Shown: piece after piece, positions 53,131 through 62,290 of the stretch
Position numbering within the stretch: the first letter of the stretch is position 1
Layout of the letters: each line of letters opens with the position of its first letter
Assembly: GCA_036677445.1 (NCBI GenBank)
Contig: JAVBWI010000006.1
Location: forward strand, 310,001 to 374,000
Direction: 5' to 3'
Source of the DNA: JAVBWI01 sp036677445
GTDB lineage: Bacteria; Bacillota; Clostridia; Christensenellales; CAG-138
DNA length: 64,000 bases
Notes under the pieces: generated by a model
What the model was told of the DNA's origin: nothing
Database searches by the model: none
What the model saw: the letters and a program-made list of their open reading frames with translations, nothing else
Translations under genes and position numbers: made by a program

Positions 53131-54057
53131 TCAGCCGCCGATCCTTTCCTTTACGATATAGAGCGGTCTGCCCTTTAGCTCATCGTACATACGGCTCATA
53201 TATGCCCCCTGCATGCCAAGCGCCGTAAGCGTCGCGCCCTGCAGCAACACAATGCCGTCCACCGCCCACAGCCAGGGGGCCGCGCCTACGGTCGCCGCAA
53301 GCACGATGAGCACCACAAGTCCCAGGCCAGAAAGCGCCATCAGCCCCAGGCCCAGCCAGCCGGGCAGCGTAAGCGGGCGGGCGGAAAAACCCGTGATTCC
53401 GTCAAACGCCAGCTTGAGCATTTTCTTCAGGGTATACTTCGTGGTCCCGGCCTGCCGTTCGGCGCGCACAAACTCCAGCGGCACGGCCTCAAAGCCCATC
53501 CAGGCCGACATGCCGCGCAAAAACCGGTTGTGCTCGCGCATATTGAGAAACATATCCGCAACGACCCTGTCCAGCAGACGGAAATCGCCGCTGTCCAGCG
53601 GTATGGGATAAGCGCTCATAGAGGAAAGCAGCCGGTAATACAGGAATGCGGTGAAGCGTTTAAAAAGAGACTCTCCCTTACGCTTTTGCCGCTTGCCGTA
53701 AACGATCTGCGCACCCTCTTCCCAGCGGGCGACCATCTGCGCGATCAGCTCCGGAGGGTCCTGCAGATCCACGTCGATGATGACAAGCGCGTCGCCCTTC
53801 GCGGCATCCATACCCGCCGTGACGGCGAGCTGGTGCCCGAAGTTTCTGGAGAACGACAGCACCCGCACCGTATCGTCTTTCTTCGCCAGTTCCCGCAGTA
53901 TTTCCATTGTCCGGTCTGCGCTGCCATCGTCCACAAATATCAGCTCATAAGGATAGCCTATATCCCGCATGGCAGCGCTGATACGCGTATAGGAAACAGG
54001 CAATACTTCCTGCTCGTTATATACAGGTATGACAATGGATAAAAGCTTGTCTTTCAT
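53131..54057 (-). CDS. GT2 glycosyltransferase (polyprenyl-phosphate sugar transferase type)
   Basis: 308 residues. The GT2 domain has LSIVIPVYNEQEVLPVSYTR at the start, FVDDGSADRTMEILREL, IIDVDLQDPPELI (metal-binding DxD-like) and GMSAWMGFEAVPLEF. Two C-terminal membrane helices follow from about 235. This is the DPM1/GtrB-like layout that loads a sugar on undecaprenyl phosphate for wall polymers. ATG at 54057 follows GGGAGG. Confidence 0.9.
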   Translation of the reverse strand: MKDKLLSIVIPVYNEQEVLPVSYTRISAAMRDIGYPYELIFVDDGSADRTMEILRELAKKDDTVRVLSFSRNFGHQLAVTAGMDAAKGDALVIIDVDLQDPPELIAQMVARWEEGAQIVYGKRQKRKGESLFKRFTAFLYYRLLSSMSAYPIPLDSGDFRLLDRVVADMFLNMREHNRFLRGMSAWMGFEAVPLEFVRAERQAGTTKYTLKKMLKLAFDGITGFSARPLTLPGWLGLGLMALSGLGLVVLIVLAATVGAAPWLWAVDGIVLLQGATLTALGMQGAYMSRMYDELKGRPLYIVKERIGG

Positions 54058-54211
54058 TCGTCCTCCCGCCCGGCAAGAATCGCCGCAGCTTCGCGTATTT
54101 TCCCGCAAACGCCATATGTTTCATTATATCCGCTTTCACGGCAGGAAACAATCGCAATCGTCATGATTTTAACTTATACACAGCCCGGCGCTTCCTTCCG
54201 CCAAAAAACGA

Positions 54212-54239
54212 TTGCATTCCCACGTTGTTGGGGTATAAT
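54212..54239 (+). promoter_or_regulatory. fba promoter
   Basis: TTGCAT (54212-54217), 16 bases, TATAAT (54234-54239), with AAAGGAG and ATG at 54258 soon after. Confidence 0.6.
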
Positions 54240-54257
54240 ACAAACAAAGGAGCGTGA

Positions 54258-55199
54258 ATGAATATGGCATTGGTTACCAGCACGGAAATGTTTAAAAAAG
54301 CCTATGAAGGCGGCTATGCGATCGGCGCATTCAACGTGAACAATATGGAGATCGTTCAGGGCATTACGGAAGCGGCCAAAGAAGTACGGTCTCCCTTAAT
54401 TCTTCAGGTATCTTCCGGTGCGCGCAAATACGCCAATCATACTTATTTGATGAAGCTGGTCGAGGCCGCTATCATCGAAACGGATCTGCCCATCTGCCTG
54501 CACCTTGACCATGGCGATACTTATGAGCTGTGCAAAAGCTGTATCGACGGCGGCTTCACCTCCGTCATGATCGACGGCTCGCATCACCCGTATGAAGAGA
54601 ACATTGCCCTTACCCGCAAGGTAGTGGAATATGCGCACGACCGCGGCGTGGTCGTCGAAGGCGAATTGGGCCGTTTGGCCGGCATTGAAGACGCCGTCAA
54701 CGTCAGCGCGGAAGACGCTTCCTATACCCGCCCCGAAGAAGTGGAAGACTTCGTCTCCCGCACGGGCGTCGACTCGCTTGCGATCGCCATCGGCACCAGC
54801 CACGGCGCCTATAAATTCAAGCCCGGCACCAAGCCCCAGCTTCGCTTCGACATCCTTGAGAAGATTCAGGCGCGTCTGCCCGGTTACCCCATCGTGCTCC
54901 ACGGCGCATCCTCCGTTGTGCAGGAGTTCGTGACCATGATCAACGAAAACGGCGGCAACATGCCCGGTGCCATCGGTGTACCCGAGGATATGCTGCGTCA
55001 GGCCGCCAGCATGGCCGTCTGCAAGATCAATATCGACAGCGACCTGCGGCTTGCCATGACCGGTACCATCCGCAAGTACTTCGCGGAGCATCCCGACCAC
55101 TTTGATCCGCGCCAGTACTTAAAGCCCGCCCGCGAAGCCATCAAGCAGATGGTGAAGCACAAGATCGTAAACGTGCTGGGCAGCGACGGCAAAGCGTAA
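54258..55199 (+). CDS. fba: Class II fructose-bisphosphate aldolase
   Basis: 313 residues. Zinc and substrate motifs: LHLDHGDTYELCKSCI near 78, VMIDGSHHPYEENIALTR near 97, EGELGRLAGIEDAVN near 135, GTSHGAYKF near 178 and LHGASSV near 215. Splits fructose-1,6-bisphosphate in glycolysis. Both ATG 54258 and 54264 are possible; AAGGAG lies 5 bases before the first. Followed by a strong terminator at 55214. Confidence 0.96.
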   Translation: MNMALVTSTEMFKKAYEGGYAIGAFNVNNMEIVQGITEAAKEVRSPLILQVSSGARKYANHTYLMKLVEAAIIETDLPICLHLDHGDTYELCKSCIDGGFTSVMIDGSHHPYEENIALTRKVVEYAHDRGVVVEGELGRLAGIEDAVNVSAEDASYTRPEEVEDFVSRTGVDSLAIAIGTSHGAYKFKPGTKPQLRFDILEKIQARLPGYPIVLHGASSVVQEFVTMINENGGNMPGAIGVPEDMLRQAASMAVCKINIDSDLRLAMTGTIRKYFAEHPDHFDPRQYLKPAREAIKQMVKHKIVNVLGSDGKA

Positions 55200-55213
55200 A
55201 AGGAACATGCAGG

Positions 55214-55243
55214 CGGACGAGGATACCATCCCCGTCCGTTTTT
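55214..55243 (+). terminator. fba terminator
   Basis: CGGACGAGGAT pairs with ATCCCCGTCCG around ACC (one A-C mismatch), followed by TTTTT. Confidence 0.85.
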
Positions 55244-55412
55244 AGTTTCACAAAAATTCTGGCTCCGCCGTGAAAGCCGTTGTATTTTCCGACACGTTGA
55301 ATTCACAAAAATGCCGCCGACAGATTGCAGGGATTTTGTACATACTTGTAGAATAGAACATTATAAGCGCGCAAGCTTTCGATCTAAAGCGCGCCGGAAG
55401 GAGTTGACTTGC

Positions 55413-55949
55413 ATGCGTATTTCGATTTCCGGGAAGAACATCGAGGTATCCGACTATCTGCGCGACCTGATTAACAAAAAGGTCGGCAAGCTGGAACGGT
55501 ATTTCCCCAAGGATACCGAGATCCAGGTGACCATGGCCGTGGAACGCAACCGTCACATCGTGGAGGTAACCATCCCCTACGAAAACATCATCATCCGTGG
55601 CGAAGAGGTAACCGGCGATATGTATGCTTCCATCGACAACGTACTTGACAAGCTGGAAAAACAAATTTTTAAGCATCGGACCCGGCTGGAAAAGAACCTC
55701 AAGACCGGCGCGTTCAGGTACGATGCGCCGCTCTTCGGCGATTCCTATGAAGAATCCGATGAAGATGGCCCCCGCATCGTTCGCGTGAAACGCTTTGCCA
55801 TCAAGCCTATGAACGAAGAAGAAGCCATGCTGCAGATGGCGCTCTTAGGCCACTCATTCTATGTGTTTGAAAACGCGGATACCGGCGATATCAATGTGCT
55901 GTATGCGCGCCGCGACGGCAACTATGGTTTGATTGAACCTGAACGCTGA
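55413..55949 (+). CDS. hpf: Ribosome hibernation promoting factor, long form
   Basis: 178 residues. The N-terminal domain (about 1-105, MRISISGKNIEVSDYLRDLI) binds the ribosomal decoding centre and the C-terminal domain (about 120-178, IVRVKRFAIKPMNEEEAMLQ and LYARRDGNYGLIEPE) dimerises to form inactive 100S particles. Upstream in-frame codons to 55311 are excluded because GGAAGGAG lies before the ATG at 55413. A terminator follows at 55962. Confidence 0.95.
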   Translation: MRISISGKNIEVSDYLRDLINKKVGKLERYFPKDTEIQVTMAVERNRHIVEVTIPYENIIIRGEEVTGDMYASIDNVLDKLEKQIFKHRTRLEKNLKTGAFRYDAPLFGDSYEESDEDGPRIVRVKRFAIKPMNEEEAMLQMALLGHSFYVFENADTGDINVLYARRDGNYGLIEPER

Positions 55950-55961
55950 TGCGATCTATAC

Positions 55962-55993
55962 AGCGGGCGGGCCGAATGGCCCGCCCGCTTTTA
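55962..55993 (+). terminator. hpf terminator
   Basis: AGCGGGCGGGCC (55962-55973), GAAT, GGCCCGCCCGCT (to 55989), then TTTATAT. Confidence 0.88.
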
Positions 55994-55997
55994 TATG

Positions 55998-56102
55998 TCG
56001 ACAAAGTGGCACGCCACTTTGTCGAGGATTCTCATGCAGGTTCGCTCACCGCTCACCTGCATGCAAGGTGTTAACTCTGACGCACATGTCGTCAGAGTTA
56101 AC
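55998..56102 (+). repeat. Palindromic cassette B (three hairpins)
   Basis: Hairpin 1 (55998-56025): TCGACAAAG and CTTTGTCGA around GTGG/CCAC. Linker GAGGATTC. Hairpin 2 (56034-56062): ATGCAGGT/ACCTGCAT. Linker CAAGGT. Hairpin 3 (56070-56102): GTTAACTCTGACG and CGTCAGAGTTAAC. Hairpin 1 and the linkers correspond to cassette A at 34447, with arm changes matched on both sides. No coding frame is present. Confidence 0.75.
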
Positions 56103-56140
56103 GAACTCAGATAATCTCCCACCCACTTGTGCTTGGAAAA

Positions 56141-56176
56141 AGCAAAAACGCGCCCCAGCTATGCAGGAGCGCGTTT
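56141..56176 (-). terminator. Terminator of the 56196 hydrolase
   Basis: On the minus strand AACGCGC pairs with GCGCGTT around a 14-base region, followed by TTTGCTTTTT. Confidence 0.8.
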
Positions 56177-56195
56177 ATGTGCTTAAGCGAATCGT

Positions 56196-57971
56196 TTAGA
56201 ATATGCGGAAGCCGCACACGAAGTTCCTTGTCCAGTACGAAGAGGACTGGATATTGCTGCAGATGCGGATCTTGCCCTCGCTGGAGGAAGCGTCGATCAT
56301 CTGCCCGTTGCCCAGATAAATACCCACGTGCCCCTTGAAGCTGATGACGTCGCCGCGCTTTAAGCTGCTCATACTGGAAATCCTCTGGTACTTTGTGGTC
56401 TTTTGCCATGCGGACGATGTCATGTAGCTCTGGGATACGCCCGCCTGGTTCAGACACCAGTACACAAAGCCGGAGCAGTCAAACGTGCTCGGACCCTTGC
56501 CGCCGCGAACATACTTGCAGCCTACCTTGGACTTGGCTACGGAAATGAATGTCTCCACATTCGCGCCGTTGCTGACATTCGAGCCGGAACTGCCGGAAGA
56601 GCCGGAGCTGCCGCCGGAACTTGAGCCGCCCGAACTGCCCGAACTTGAGCCGCCGGAGCTTGAGCCGCTGGAACTGCCGGAACTGCCTGCCTTCTTTGCG
56701 CTCGACGAGGTGAGCACATTCATGGTCTTTTTGCCTACTTTGCCATCCACGGATAAACCGTTGCGCTCCTGGAACGCGCGTACGGCGTTTTCCGTGCCCG
56801 AACCAAAGTAGCCGTCCACCGTCTTCAGGTAATTGAGCTCTTTCAGGCGCCGCTGCACGTTTTCCACATCCGTGCCCTTCATGCCGATCATCAGCGCGTT
56901 CGCCTGCGCGCTGTCCGACATCAAAAGCTCAATGGACTGGGGCCCAAGGTACCCGTCCGCGATCAAGCCGTTGCGTTCCTGGAAGCGTTTGACGGCGGCC
57001 TCGGTGTCATTGCCGTATTTGCCGTCGGCGTCGGTGGTCAGATAACCAAGCTTTTTGAGCCTGTTCTGGTACGTTTTGAGTTTTTCGCTGAACTCGCCGC
57101 GCTCAAAGAAGTTTGCCTTGGCGTCTTCGCTATAGAGCAATTCACGGGTCTTCTCGCCCACTTTGCCATCCGCGTTCAGGCCGTTGCGCTCCTGAAACTT
57201 TTTCACTGCAGCTTCCGTCTCGGTACCGAAGTATTCCGTCGCTTTATCGAGATACCCCAACTCACGCAGGCGGATCTGCAGTTCCTTGACATCCGTTCCC
57301 TCTACGCCGATGGAGACGGTATACTTCGTAGCCTGCTCGGACATAAGCAGCGTATAGGTTTCCATGCCGACACAGCCGTCTATTGTCAGGTTATGCTGGC
57401 GCTGAAACAGTTTTATGGAGGCTTTGGTAATCGGGCCATACAGCGTGGTAGGCTCGTCCGCATCCATATAGCCCAGCTCCATCAGCCGTTCCTGAATTTC
57501 GGCTACGACGGGGGCCGTAACGCCCTCGGTAAATATCATATTGGACGGATGCGGTTCGGGAGTTGGCGAAGGGGTGGGCGCGATGCTCACCGTGGGCGCG
57601 TCGCCTGCGCCCTGCGTACCTGCGCTGAGCGTTTGCGCACCCATATCCAGCACGACCTTTTCAGAATCGGGCGTAGCCACAGGCTGCAAAACCGCCGCTT
57701 TGTTTTGATTTGCTCCCGCTGCGATTGCAATCGGAACACCGATAAAAAGCAGAACGGCTACACCGAGCACCATCAGCGCACGGGGGGATCCTTTCTTAAT
57801 CTGTACGGCAAATGCGCCAAGAACGTTGCGCATACGCGATACCCCTGCATGAAAGCGTGCGCGTCTGGTACGCAACGCCGCACGGTTTTTTGTAACGCGC
57901 TCCGCTCTATCGACTGCACTGCGCCTGGCTTGAAACGCGGATACAGCCCGGTGTCTTGTTTGTCGTCTCAT
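56196..57971 (-). CDS. NlpC/P60 cell-wall endopeptidase with four PG_binding_1 domains
   Basis: 591 residues. A long basic cytoplasmic N terminus (rich in Arg, about 1-63) precedes one membrane helix (about 65-85). Four PG_binding_1 repeats of about 70 residues follow (starting near 148, 220, 295 and 367; each has an LGYL/LGYM-type and FQERNGL signature). A Ser/Gly linker of about 40 residues leads to a C-terminal NlpC/P60 domain with TFDCSGFVYWCLNQAG (catalytic Cys) and HVGIYLGNGQM (His). A -10 box TATAAT lies at 58026-58021. The linker differs sharply from the Pro/Thr linkers of the related enzyme at 33142. Confidence 0.94.
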   Translation of the reverse strand: MRRQTRHRAVSAFQARRSAVDRAERVTKNRAALRTRRARFHAGVSRMRNVLGAFAVQIKKGSPRALMVLGVAVLLFIGVPIAIAAGANQNKAAVLQPVATPDSEKVVLDMGAQTLSAGTQGAGDAPTVSIAPTPSPTPEPHPSNMIFTEGVTAPVVAEIQERLMELGYMDADEPTTLYGPITKASIKLFQRQHNLTIDGCVGMETYTLLMSEQATKYTVSIGVEGTDVKELQIRLRELGYLDKATEYFGTETEAAVKKFQERNGLNADGKVGEKTRELLYSEDAKANFFERGEFSEKLKTYQNRLKKLGYLTTDADGKYGNDTEAAVKRFQERNGLIADGYLGPQSIELLMSDSAQANALMIGMKGTDVENVQRRLKELNYLKTVDGYFGSGTENAVRAFQERNGLSVDGKVGKKTMNVLTSSSAKKAGSSGSSSGSSSGGSSSGSSGGSSSGGSSGSSGSSGSNVSNGANVETFISVAKSKVGCKYVRGGKGPSTFDCSGFVYWCLNQAGVSQSYMTSSAWQKTTKYQRISSMSSLKRGDVISFKGHVGIYLGNGQMIDASSSEGKIRICSNIQSSSYWTRNFVCGFRIF

Positions 57972-58081
57972 TTCATATTCCGTTCCTTATCGCGCCGGTT
58001 TGGCACGGTACTGTATGTGTATTATACCATCCTGAAGGTATATTTGCGTGAATAATTCTTGAATTCCATGCAATCCCATAC

Positions 58082-58116
58082 AAAACGCGGCTGACCGTAT
58101 TATTCCCGGTCAGCCG
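58082..58116 (-). terminator. ridA terminator
   Basis: CGGCTGACCG (58088-58097) and CGGTCAGCCG (58107-58116) pair perfectly; on the minus strand CGTTTTG follows. Confidence 0.75.
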
Positions 58117-58147
58117 ATTAACAACAAAAAATAAACATTCCTATGCG

Positions 58148-58525
58148 TTATGGTCTGACTGCGACGACCTCGATCTCAACCAAAGCCCCGGCAGGAAGTT
58201 TTGCGACCTGCACGCAGGAACGTGCGGGGAATTCGCCGCCGAATGCTTCGCCGTAAATGGCATTGACGGTTGCAAAGTCACCAAGATCCTGCACGAATAC
58301 GGTTGATTTAACTACGTCGCCAAGCTTGCAACCCGCGGCCAGAAGTACCGCTGTAAGGTTCTTGAGCACTTGTTTGGTTTGCTCCTCCACCGTGGAAGCA
58401 AGCTTGCCGGTGCCTGGGTCGATGCCGATCTGCCCGGATGTAAACACAAAGCCGTTTGCCTCAATGGCATGACTGTACGGTCCCAATGCTGCAGGAGCGT
58501 CGGAAGCTGAAATGATGGTTTTCAT
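58148..58525 (-). CDS. ridA: RidA-family enamine/imine deaminase
   Basis: 125 residues with SDAPAALGPYSHAIEANGFV, FTSGQIGIDPGTGKL, DLGDFATVNAIYGEAF, PARSCVQVAKLPAGALVEIE. The arginine in PARSC and the final acidic residue in IEVVAV fit RidA, which hydrolyses reactive 2-aminoacrylate. ATG at 58525 follows GGAGG. Confidence 0.95.
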   Translation of the reverse strand: MKTIISASDAPAALGPYSHAIEANGFVFTSGQIGIDPGTGKLASTVEEQTKQVLKNLTAVLLAAGCKLGDVVKSTVFVQDLGDFATVNAIYGEAFGGEFPARSCVQVAKLPAGALVEIEVVAVRP

Positions 58526-58657
58526 GCGTGCAATCCTCCTCAATTTATATGGACTATACTCTTGAATAAATGCTAACACTTTCATTTTGGCATGTCAATC
58601 ACAATGCCCTGTGGCAGCGGTATTGCAAGATTGCCATGCAGGAATTTCATCATTTTA

Positions 58658-58687
58658 TTGAAAAGGCATATACGATGCTGATATAAT
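58658..58687 (+). promoter_or_regulatory. Promoter of the surE operon
   Basis: TTGAAA (58658-58663), 18 bases, TATAAT (58682-58687). It may drive the plus-strand run surE to ispH. Confidence 0.65.
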
Positions 58688-58734
58688 AGATACAATTCTG
58701 TGCCACAAAACTACTATGGCACGCGGGAGGATTC

Positions 58735-59538
58735 ATGAATCTACTCTTAAGCAACGACGACGGCGTATTCGCGGCAGGCATTCGCGCGCTGGCCGAAGAA
58801 CTTCGCAATCACCATCATGTAACCATTGTCGCCCCCGAGTCACAGCGCAGCGGCGCCAGCCATTCTTTTACCTGCGCGCAGCCCGTTCGCGTACGAAAAA
58901 TCACATTGCCGGAGCTGCCTGATATAGACGCCTACGCGGTGGACGGCACGCCCGCCGACTGTGTGCGTTTAGGCTGCACGAGTCTGGATATTCCGGTTGA
59001 CCTGGTGGTCTCGGGAATCAACCATGGCGCAAACCTGGGGTCGGATGTACTGTATTCGGGCACCGTGGGCGCAGCCATGGAAGGTGCGCTTCTGGGAAAG
59101 CCCGCCATTGCGGTAAGCTGCTACTCACACAACCCCATACATTTTTCGGCGGCGGCGCGCGCCGCGCTTTGGGCGGTGGATTATGTACACCGTAACCCCC
59201 TGCCTGCAGGTATGATACTCAACCTGAACGCACCGGATTTGCCTGTTCCGGAAATCCGCGGCATTCGCCTGTGCGGGCTCTGTCTGCAGCAATATGAAGA
59301 CATTCATGCGCAATTTCAGGATCCGTCCGGTATGCGCTATTTCTGGGCGCCTATGGGCAAGCTGACGGAGTGCGCGCCGAATGATAATACCGACGAACGC
59401 TGGGTAAGGGACGGCTATATCACGCTTACGCCAATACATTTTGATATCGCGTGCTATTCGTACATGAAAACCATGGATATTTCCGATTTTGATCTCGCCT
59501 GCCTGGCCGAACGCCCGCTGGAAGACGCGAATATCTAA
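58735..59538 (+). CDS. surE: 5'/3'-nucleotidase SurE
   Basis: 267 residues. Metal-binding LLSNDDGVFAAGIRALAEEL at the N terminus, VAPESQRSGASHSFT near 38, VVSGINHGANLGSDVLYSGT near 98. It dephosphorylates nucleoside monophosphates and short polyphosphates. GGGAGG lies before the ATG. First gene of the plus-strand run that ends in ispH. Confidence 0.96.
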   Translation: MNLLLSNDDGVFAAGIRALAEELRNHHHVTIVAPESQRSGASHSFTCAQPVRVRKITLPELPDIDAYAVDGTPADCVRLGCTSLDIPVDLVVSGINHGANLGSDVLYSGTVGAAMEGALLGKPAIAVSCYSHNPIHFSAAARAALWAVDYVHRNPLPAGMILNLNAPDLPVPEIRGIRLCGLCLQQYEDIHAQFQDPSGMRYFWAPMGKLTECAPNDNTDERWVRDGYITLTPIHFDIACYSYMKTMDISDFDLACLAERPLEDANI

Positions 59539-59553
59539 GGGGGGAGCAAACGC

Positions 59554-60423
59554 ATGGAACAAAACGATCTGCTGCTGCGGCTTCAGAATGAATTTCCGTC
59601 GTTAAGCAAGGGACAAAAACAAATTGCCGCATACATTATGGAAAATTATGATCGCGCCGCTTTCATCACCGCCTCGCGTATGGGGCGCATGGTGGGCGTA
59701 AGCGAATCGACTGTGGTGCGTTTCGCGTACACGATGGGGTATGACGGATATCCCGCCTTGCAGCGCGCCCTGCAGGAAATGATTCGCACCAAGCTGACGG
59801 CCATGCAGCGCATACAGCTGACCTCCGACATGGATCAGGCGGATGTGCTTAAAACCGTGCTCAAGGCGGATATGCAGAATATCCGCGCCACCATCGATAC
59901 CGTGGACAATACTGTCTTTCAGGGCGTTATGGACGCCCTGTTGAACACGCGGCGAATCTATGTGGTGGGTATGCGCAGCGCCTTCCCCATCGCGCAGTTT
60001 CTGACATATTACCTGAATTTCATCGTCGACGGCATAGTCACCGTCAATGGCGCGCTCAGCGATTCCTGTGAGCAAATGGCGCGCATCTGCGAAAGCGACG
60101 TCTGCATCGCCATCAGCTTCCCGCGCTATTCCACCAGTACCGTTGACGCGCTGCAGTATGCGAAAGAACGGGGCGCAACCACCGTCGCCATCACGGACAG
60201 CGCTGCTTCCCCGCTCATACCTTTTGCGGATTTCGCGCTCACCGCGCGCAGCGATATGGCGTCATTTGCGGATTCGCTGGTAGCGCCGCTCTCGGTCATC
60301 AACGCCATCATCGTCTCGGCCGGGCTTGCGCGCAAGGACCAGCTGATGGAGCATTTTGACCGGCTGGAACGCATATGGGGCAACCATCATGTATATGTCA
60401 CAAAGCCCCGCTACAACCAATAG
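59554..60423 (+). CDS. RpiR/MurR-family regulator with SIS domain
   Basis: 289 residues: an N-terminal helix-turn-helix (SRMGRMVGVSESTVVRFAYT near 46) and a C-terminal SIS sugar-isomerase domain (RIYVVGMRSAFPIAQFLTYY near 135, then IAISFPRYSTSTVDAL). Such proteins sense sugar phosphates. The start lies 15 bases after surE. Ligand and targets unknown; it may regulate genes outside the window. Confidence 0.92.
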   Translation: MEQNDLLLRLQNEFPSLSKGQKQIAAYIMENYDRAAFITASRMGRMVGVSESTVVRFAYTMGYDGYPALQRALQEMIRTKLTAMQRIQLTSDMDQADVLKTVLKADMQNIRATIDTVDNTVFQGVMDALLNTRRIYVVGMRSAFPIAQFLTYYLNFIVDGIVTVNGALSDSCEQMARICESDVCIAISFPRYSTSTVDALQYAKERGATTVAITDSAASPLIPFADFALTARSDMASFADSLVAPLSVINAIIVSAGLARKDQLMEHFDRLERIWGNHHVYVTKPRYNQ

Positions 60424-60431
60424 GGGCGCGC

Positions 60432-61055
60432 ATGAAGCTGATACTCATACGCCACGGGCAGACTGTCTGGAACACGCAAATGCGTACGCAAGGCAGAACG
60501 GATATCCCTCTGGACGATACGGGGCGCTCGCAGGCGGAACGGATCGCGCTTCGGCTTGCGGATATCCCGCTGGATGCAATATACTGCAGCCCTCTCTCGC
60601 GGGCAAGGGATACCGCAGCTGCGATTGCGCAGCCGCACGATATGGAAGTCCGGGAGCACGCCCTGCTGATGGAACGCGACTTCGGTATCTGGGAAGGGGA
60701 GCCTTTTCAGACGCTGATAGAGAAATATCCCGCAGGCATCCGCCAATGGGAACGGGACCCCGTCGCTTATACGCCGCAGGACGCCGAGCCGCTTTCGGGC
60801 GTGCTTGCGCGCTGTACTTCTTTTCTTGAAGAACTGCGCACGCATCATACGGATGTGGACACCGCGCTTATCGTAAGCCATTCCATTCCGCTTCGGCTGA
60901 TGGTCGCGCATTTGATCGGCCTTGAACCGCGGCGTATACACGGCATCCGTCTGGATAACGCCGCTTATACGGAGATACGATTGGGGGAAAAATATAACAT
61001 ACTGACGGTGCTCAACGATACCGGGCACCTCAATGAAGGAAAAAAATGCAAGTAA
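60432..61055 (+). CDS. Histidine phosphatase (phosphoglycerate mutase-like)
   Basis: 207 residues. Catalytic LILIRHGQTVWN at the N terminus, CSPLSRARDTAAAI near 57 and VSHSIPLRLMVAHLIG near 155 (second His). Family members include cofactor-dependent mutase, alpha-ribazole phosphatase (CobC) and broad phosphatases; the role is not determined. It overlaps the following flavoprotein gene by 10 bases. Confidence 0.9.
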   Translation: MKLILIRHGQTVWNTQMRTQGRTDIPLDDTGRSQAERIALRLADIPLDAIYCSPLSRARDTAAAIAQPHDMEVREHALLMERDFGIWEGEPFQTLIEKYPAGIRQWERDPVAYTPQDAEPLSGVLARCTSFLEELRTHHTDVDTALIVSHSIPLRLMVAHLIGLEPRRIHGIRLDNAAYTEIRLGEKYNILTVLNDTGHLNEGKKCK

Positions 61056-62272
61056 TCGTAATCGGCGGCGGGCCGGCGGGCATGCTTGCCGCCGCTACGG
61101 CCGCACAAAACGGACACCGCGTCATTTTACTCGAAAAGAACGAAAAGCTCGGAAAGAAGCTGTATATCACCGGCAAAGGCCGGTGCAACCTCACAAATGC
61201 AGGCGGACGCGAAGCGTTTTTTGCCAACGTCGTGCGCAACCCCCGTTTCCTTTACAGCGCCTGGAGCGCCTGCGCTGCCGAAGATGTCATGGCACTGATG
61301 CACGCGCTTGGCGTACCGACCAAAGTGGAGCGCGGGGACCGTGTGTTCCCCGAATCCGATAAATCCAGCGACGTGTTACGTGCGCTCGAACGGCATCTGA
61401 TACGATGCGGTGTGGATATCCGTCTAAATGCGCAGGTTGTGAGTATAAGCGCGGAAGAGGGCCGTATAACGGGCGTCGGGCTGCCCGGCTCCGTACTGCC
61501 CGCGGATGCCGTCATACTGTGTACGGGCGGCGCGAGTTACCCCTCTACCGGCTCGACAGGCGACGGGTACCGGTTTGCCGCGGCGTTCGGGCATACCATC
61601 CTTCCCCCCGCCCCCTCGCTGGTGCCGCTTACAACGGCGGAAAGCTGGCCGGGCACGCTTTCGGGTATGACGCTGAAAAATGTGACCCTTCGCGCGTATG
61701 CAGGGCAAAAATGTGTGTATGAGGAATTGGGCGAGCTGCTGTTCGCGCATTTCGGTGTGACAGGCCCGCTCGTGCTTTCCGCAAGCGCGCTGCTGCCCGA
61801 AGATACTTCCGGCGTACGGCTGGAGATCGATTTAAAACCCGGCCTTTCGGCCGAACAGCTTGACCGCAGGCTGCTTCGCGACCTGGACGCGGCAAAACAG
61901 AAAAACCTGCGCAACGCGCTTTCCGGTTTGCTTCCGCAGCGGTTGCTGCCCGTAGTGCTGGAACAATCCGGTATAAACCCGGAGCTTTCCGCGAGTGAGT
62001 TCACCCGCGCAGAGCGCCAGCGCCTTACGGCAGCGCTTAAAGCGCTGCCGCTCACAATAACCGGAACGCGCCCGTTCACGGAAGCCATCATCACCCGCGG
62101 AGGCGTAAGCACCAAAGAGGTGCAACCCGCCACGCTTGAATCCCGGTTGGTTCACGGCCTGTATTTTGCAGGCGAAGTGCTGGATGTGGACGCCATGACC
62201 GGCGGCTATAACCTGCAGATCGCCTGGTCGACAGGCGCGCTCGCGGGCATGCTCAAAGGCTCGGAAGGCTGA
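61046..62272 (+). CDS. BaiN/HI0933-family FAD flavoprotein
   Basis: 408 residues. The dinucleotide fold is IVIGGGPAGMLAAATAAQNG, followed by GKKLYITGKGRCNLTNAG, which is the HI0933/BaiN signature. C-terminal TRGGVSTKEVQP and AGEVLDVDAMTGGYNLQIAW complete the FAD site. Some relatives act in bile-acid reduction, but most have unknown substrates. Overlaps the preceding phosphatase gene by 10 bases. Confidence 0.94.
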   Translation: MQVIVIGGGPAGMLAAATAAQNGHRVILLEKNEKLGKKLYITGKGRCNLTNAGGREAFFANVVRNPRFLYSAWSACAAEDVMALMHALGVPTKVERGDRVFPESDKSSDVLRALERHLIRCGVDIRLNAQVVSISAEEGRITGVGLPGSVLPADAVILCTGGASYPSTGSTGDGYRFAAAFGHTILPPAPSLVPLTTAESWPGTLSGMTLKNVTLRAYAGQKCVYEELGELLFAHFGVTGPLVLSASALLPEDTSGVRLEIDLKPGLSAEQLDRRLLRDLDAAKQKNLRNALSGLLPQRLLPVVLEQSGINPELSASEFTRAERQRLTAALKALPLTITGTRPFTEAIITRGGVSTKEVQPATLESRLVHGLYFAGEVLDVDAMTGGYNLQIAWSTGALAGMLKGSEG

Positions 62273-62290
62273 TATATGGAGGATACTGCC

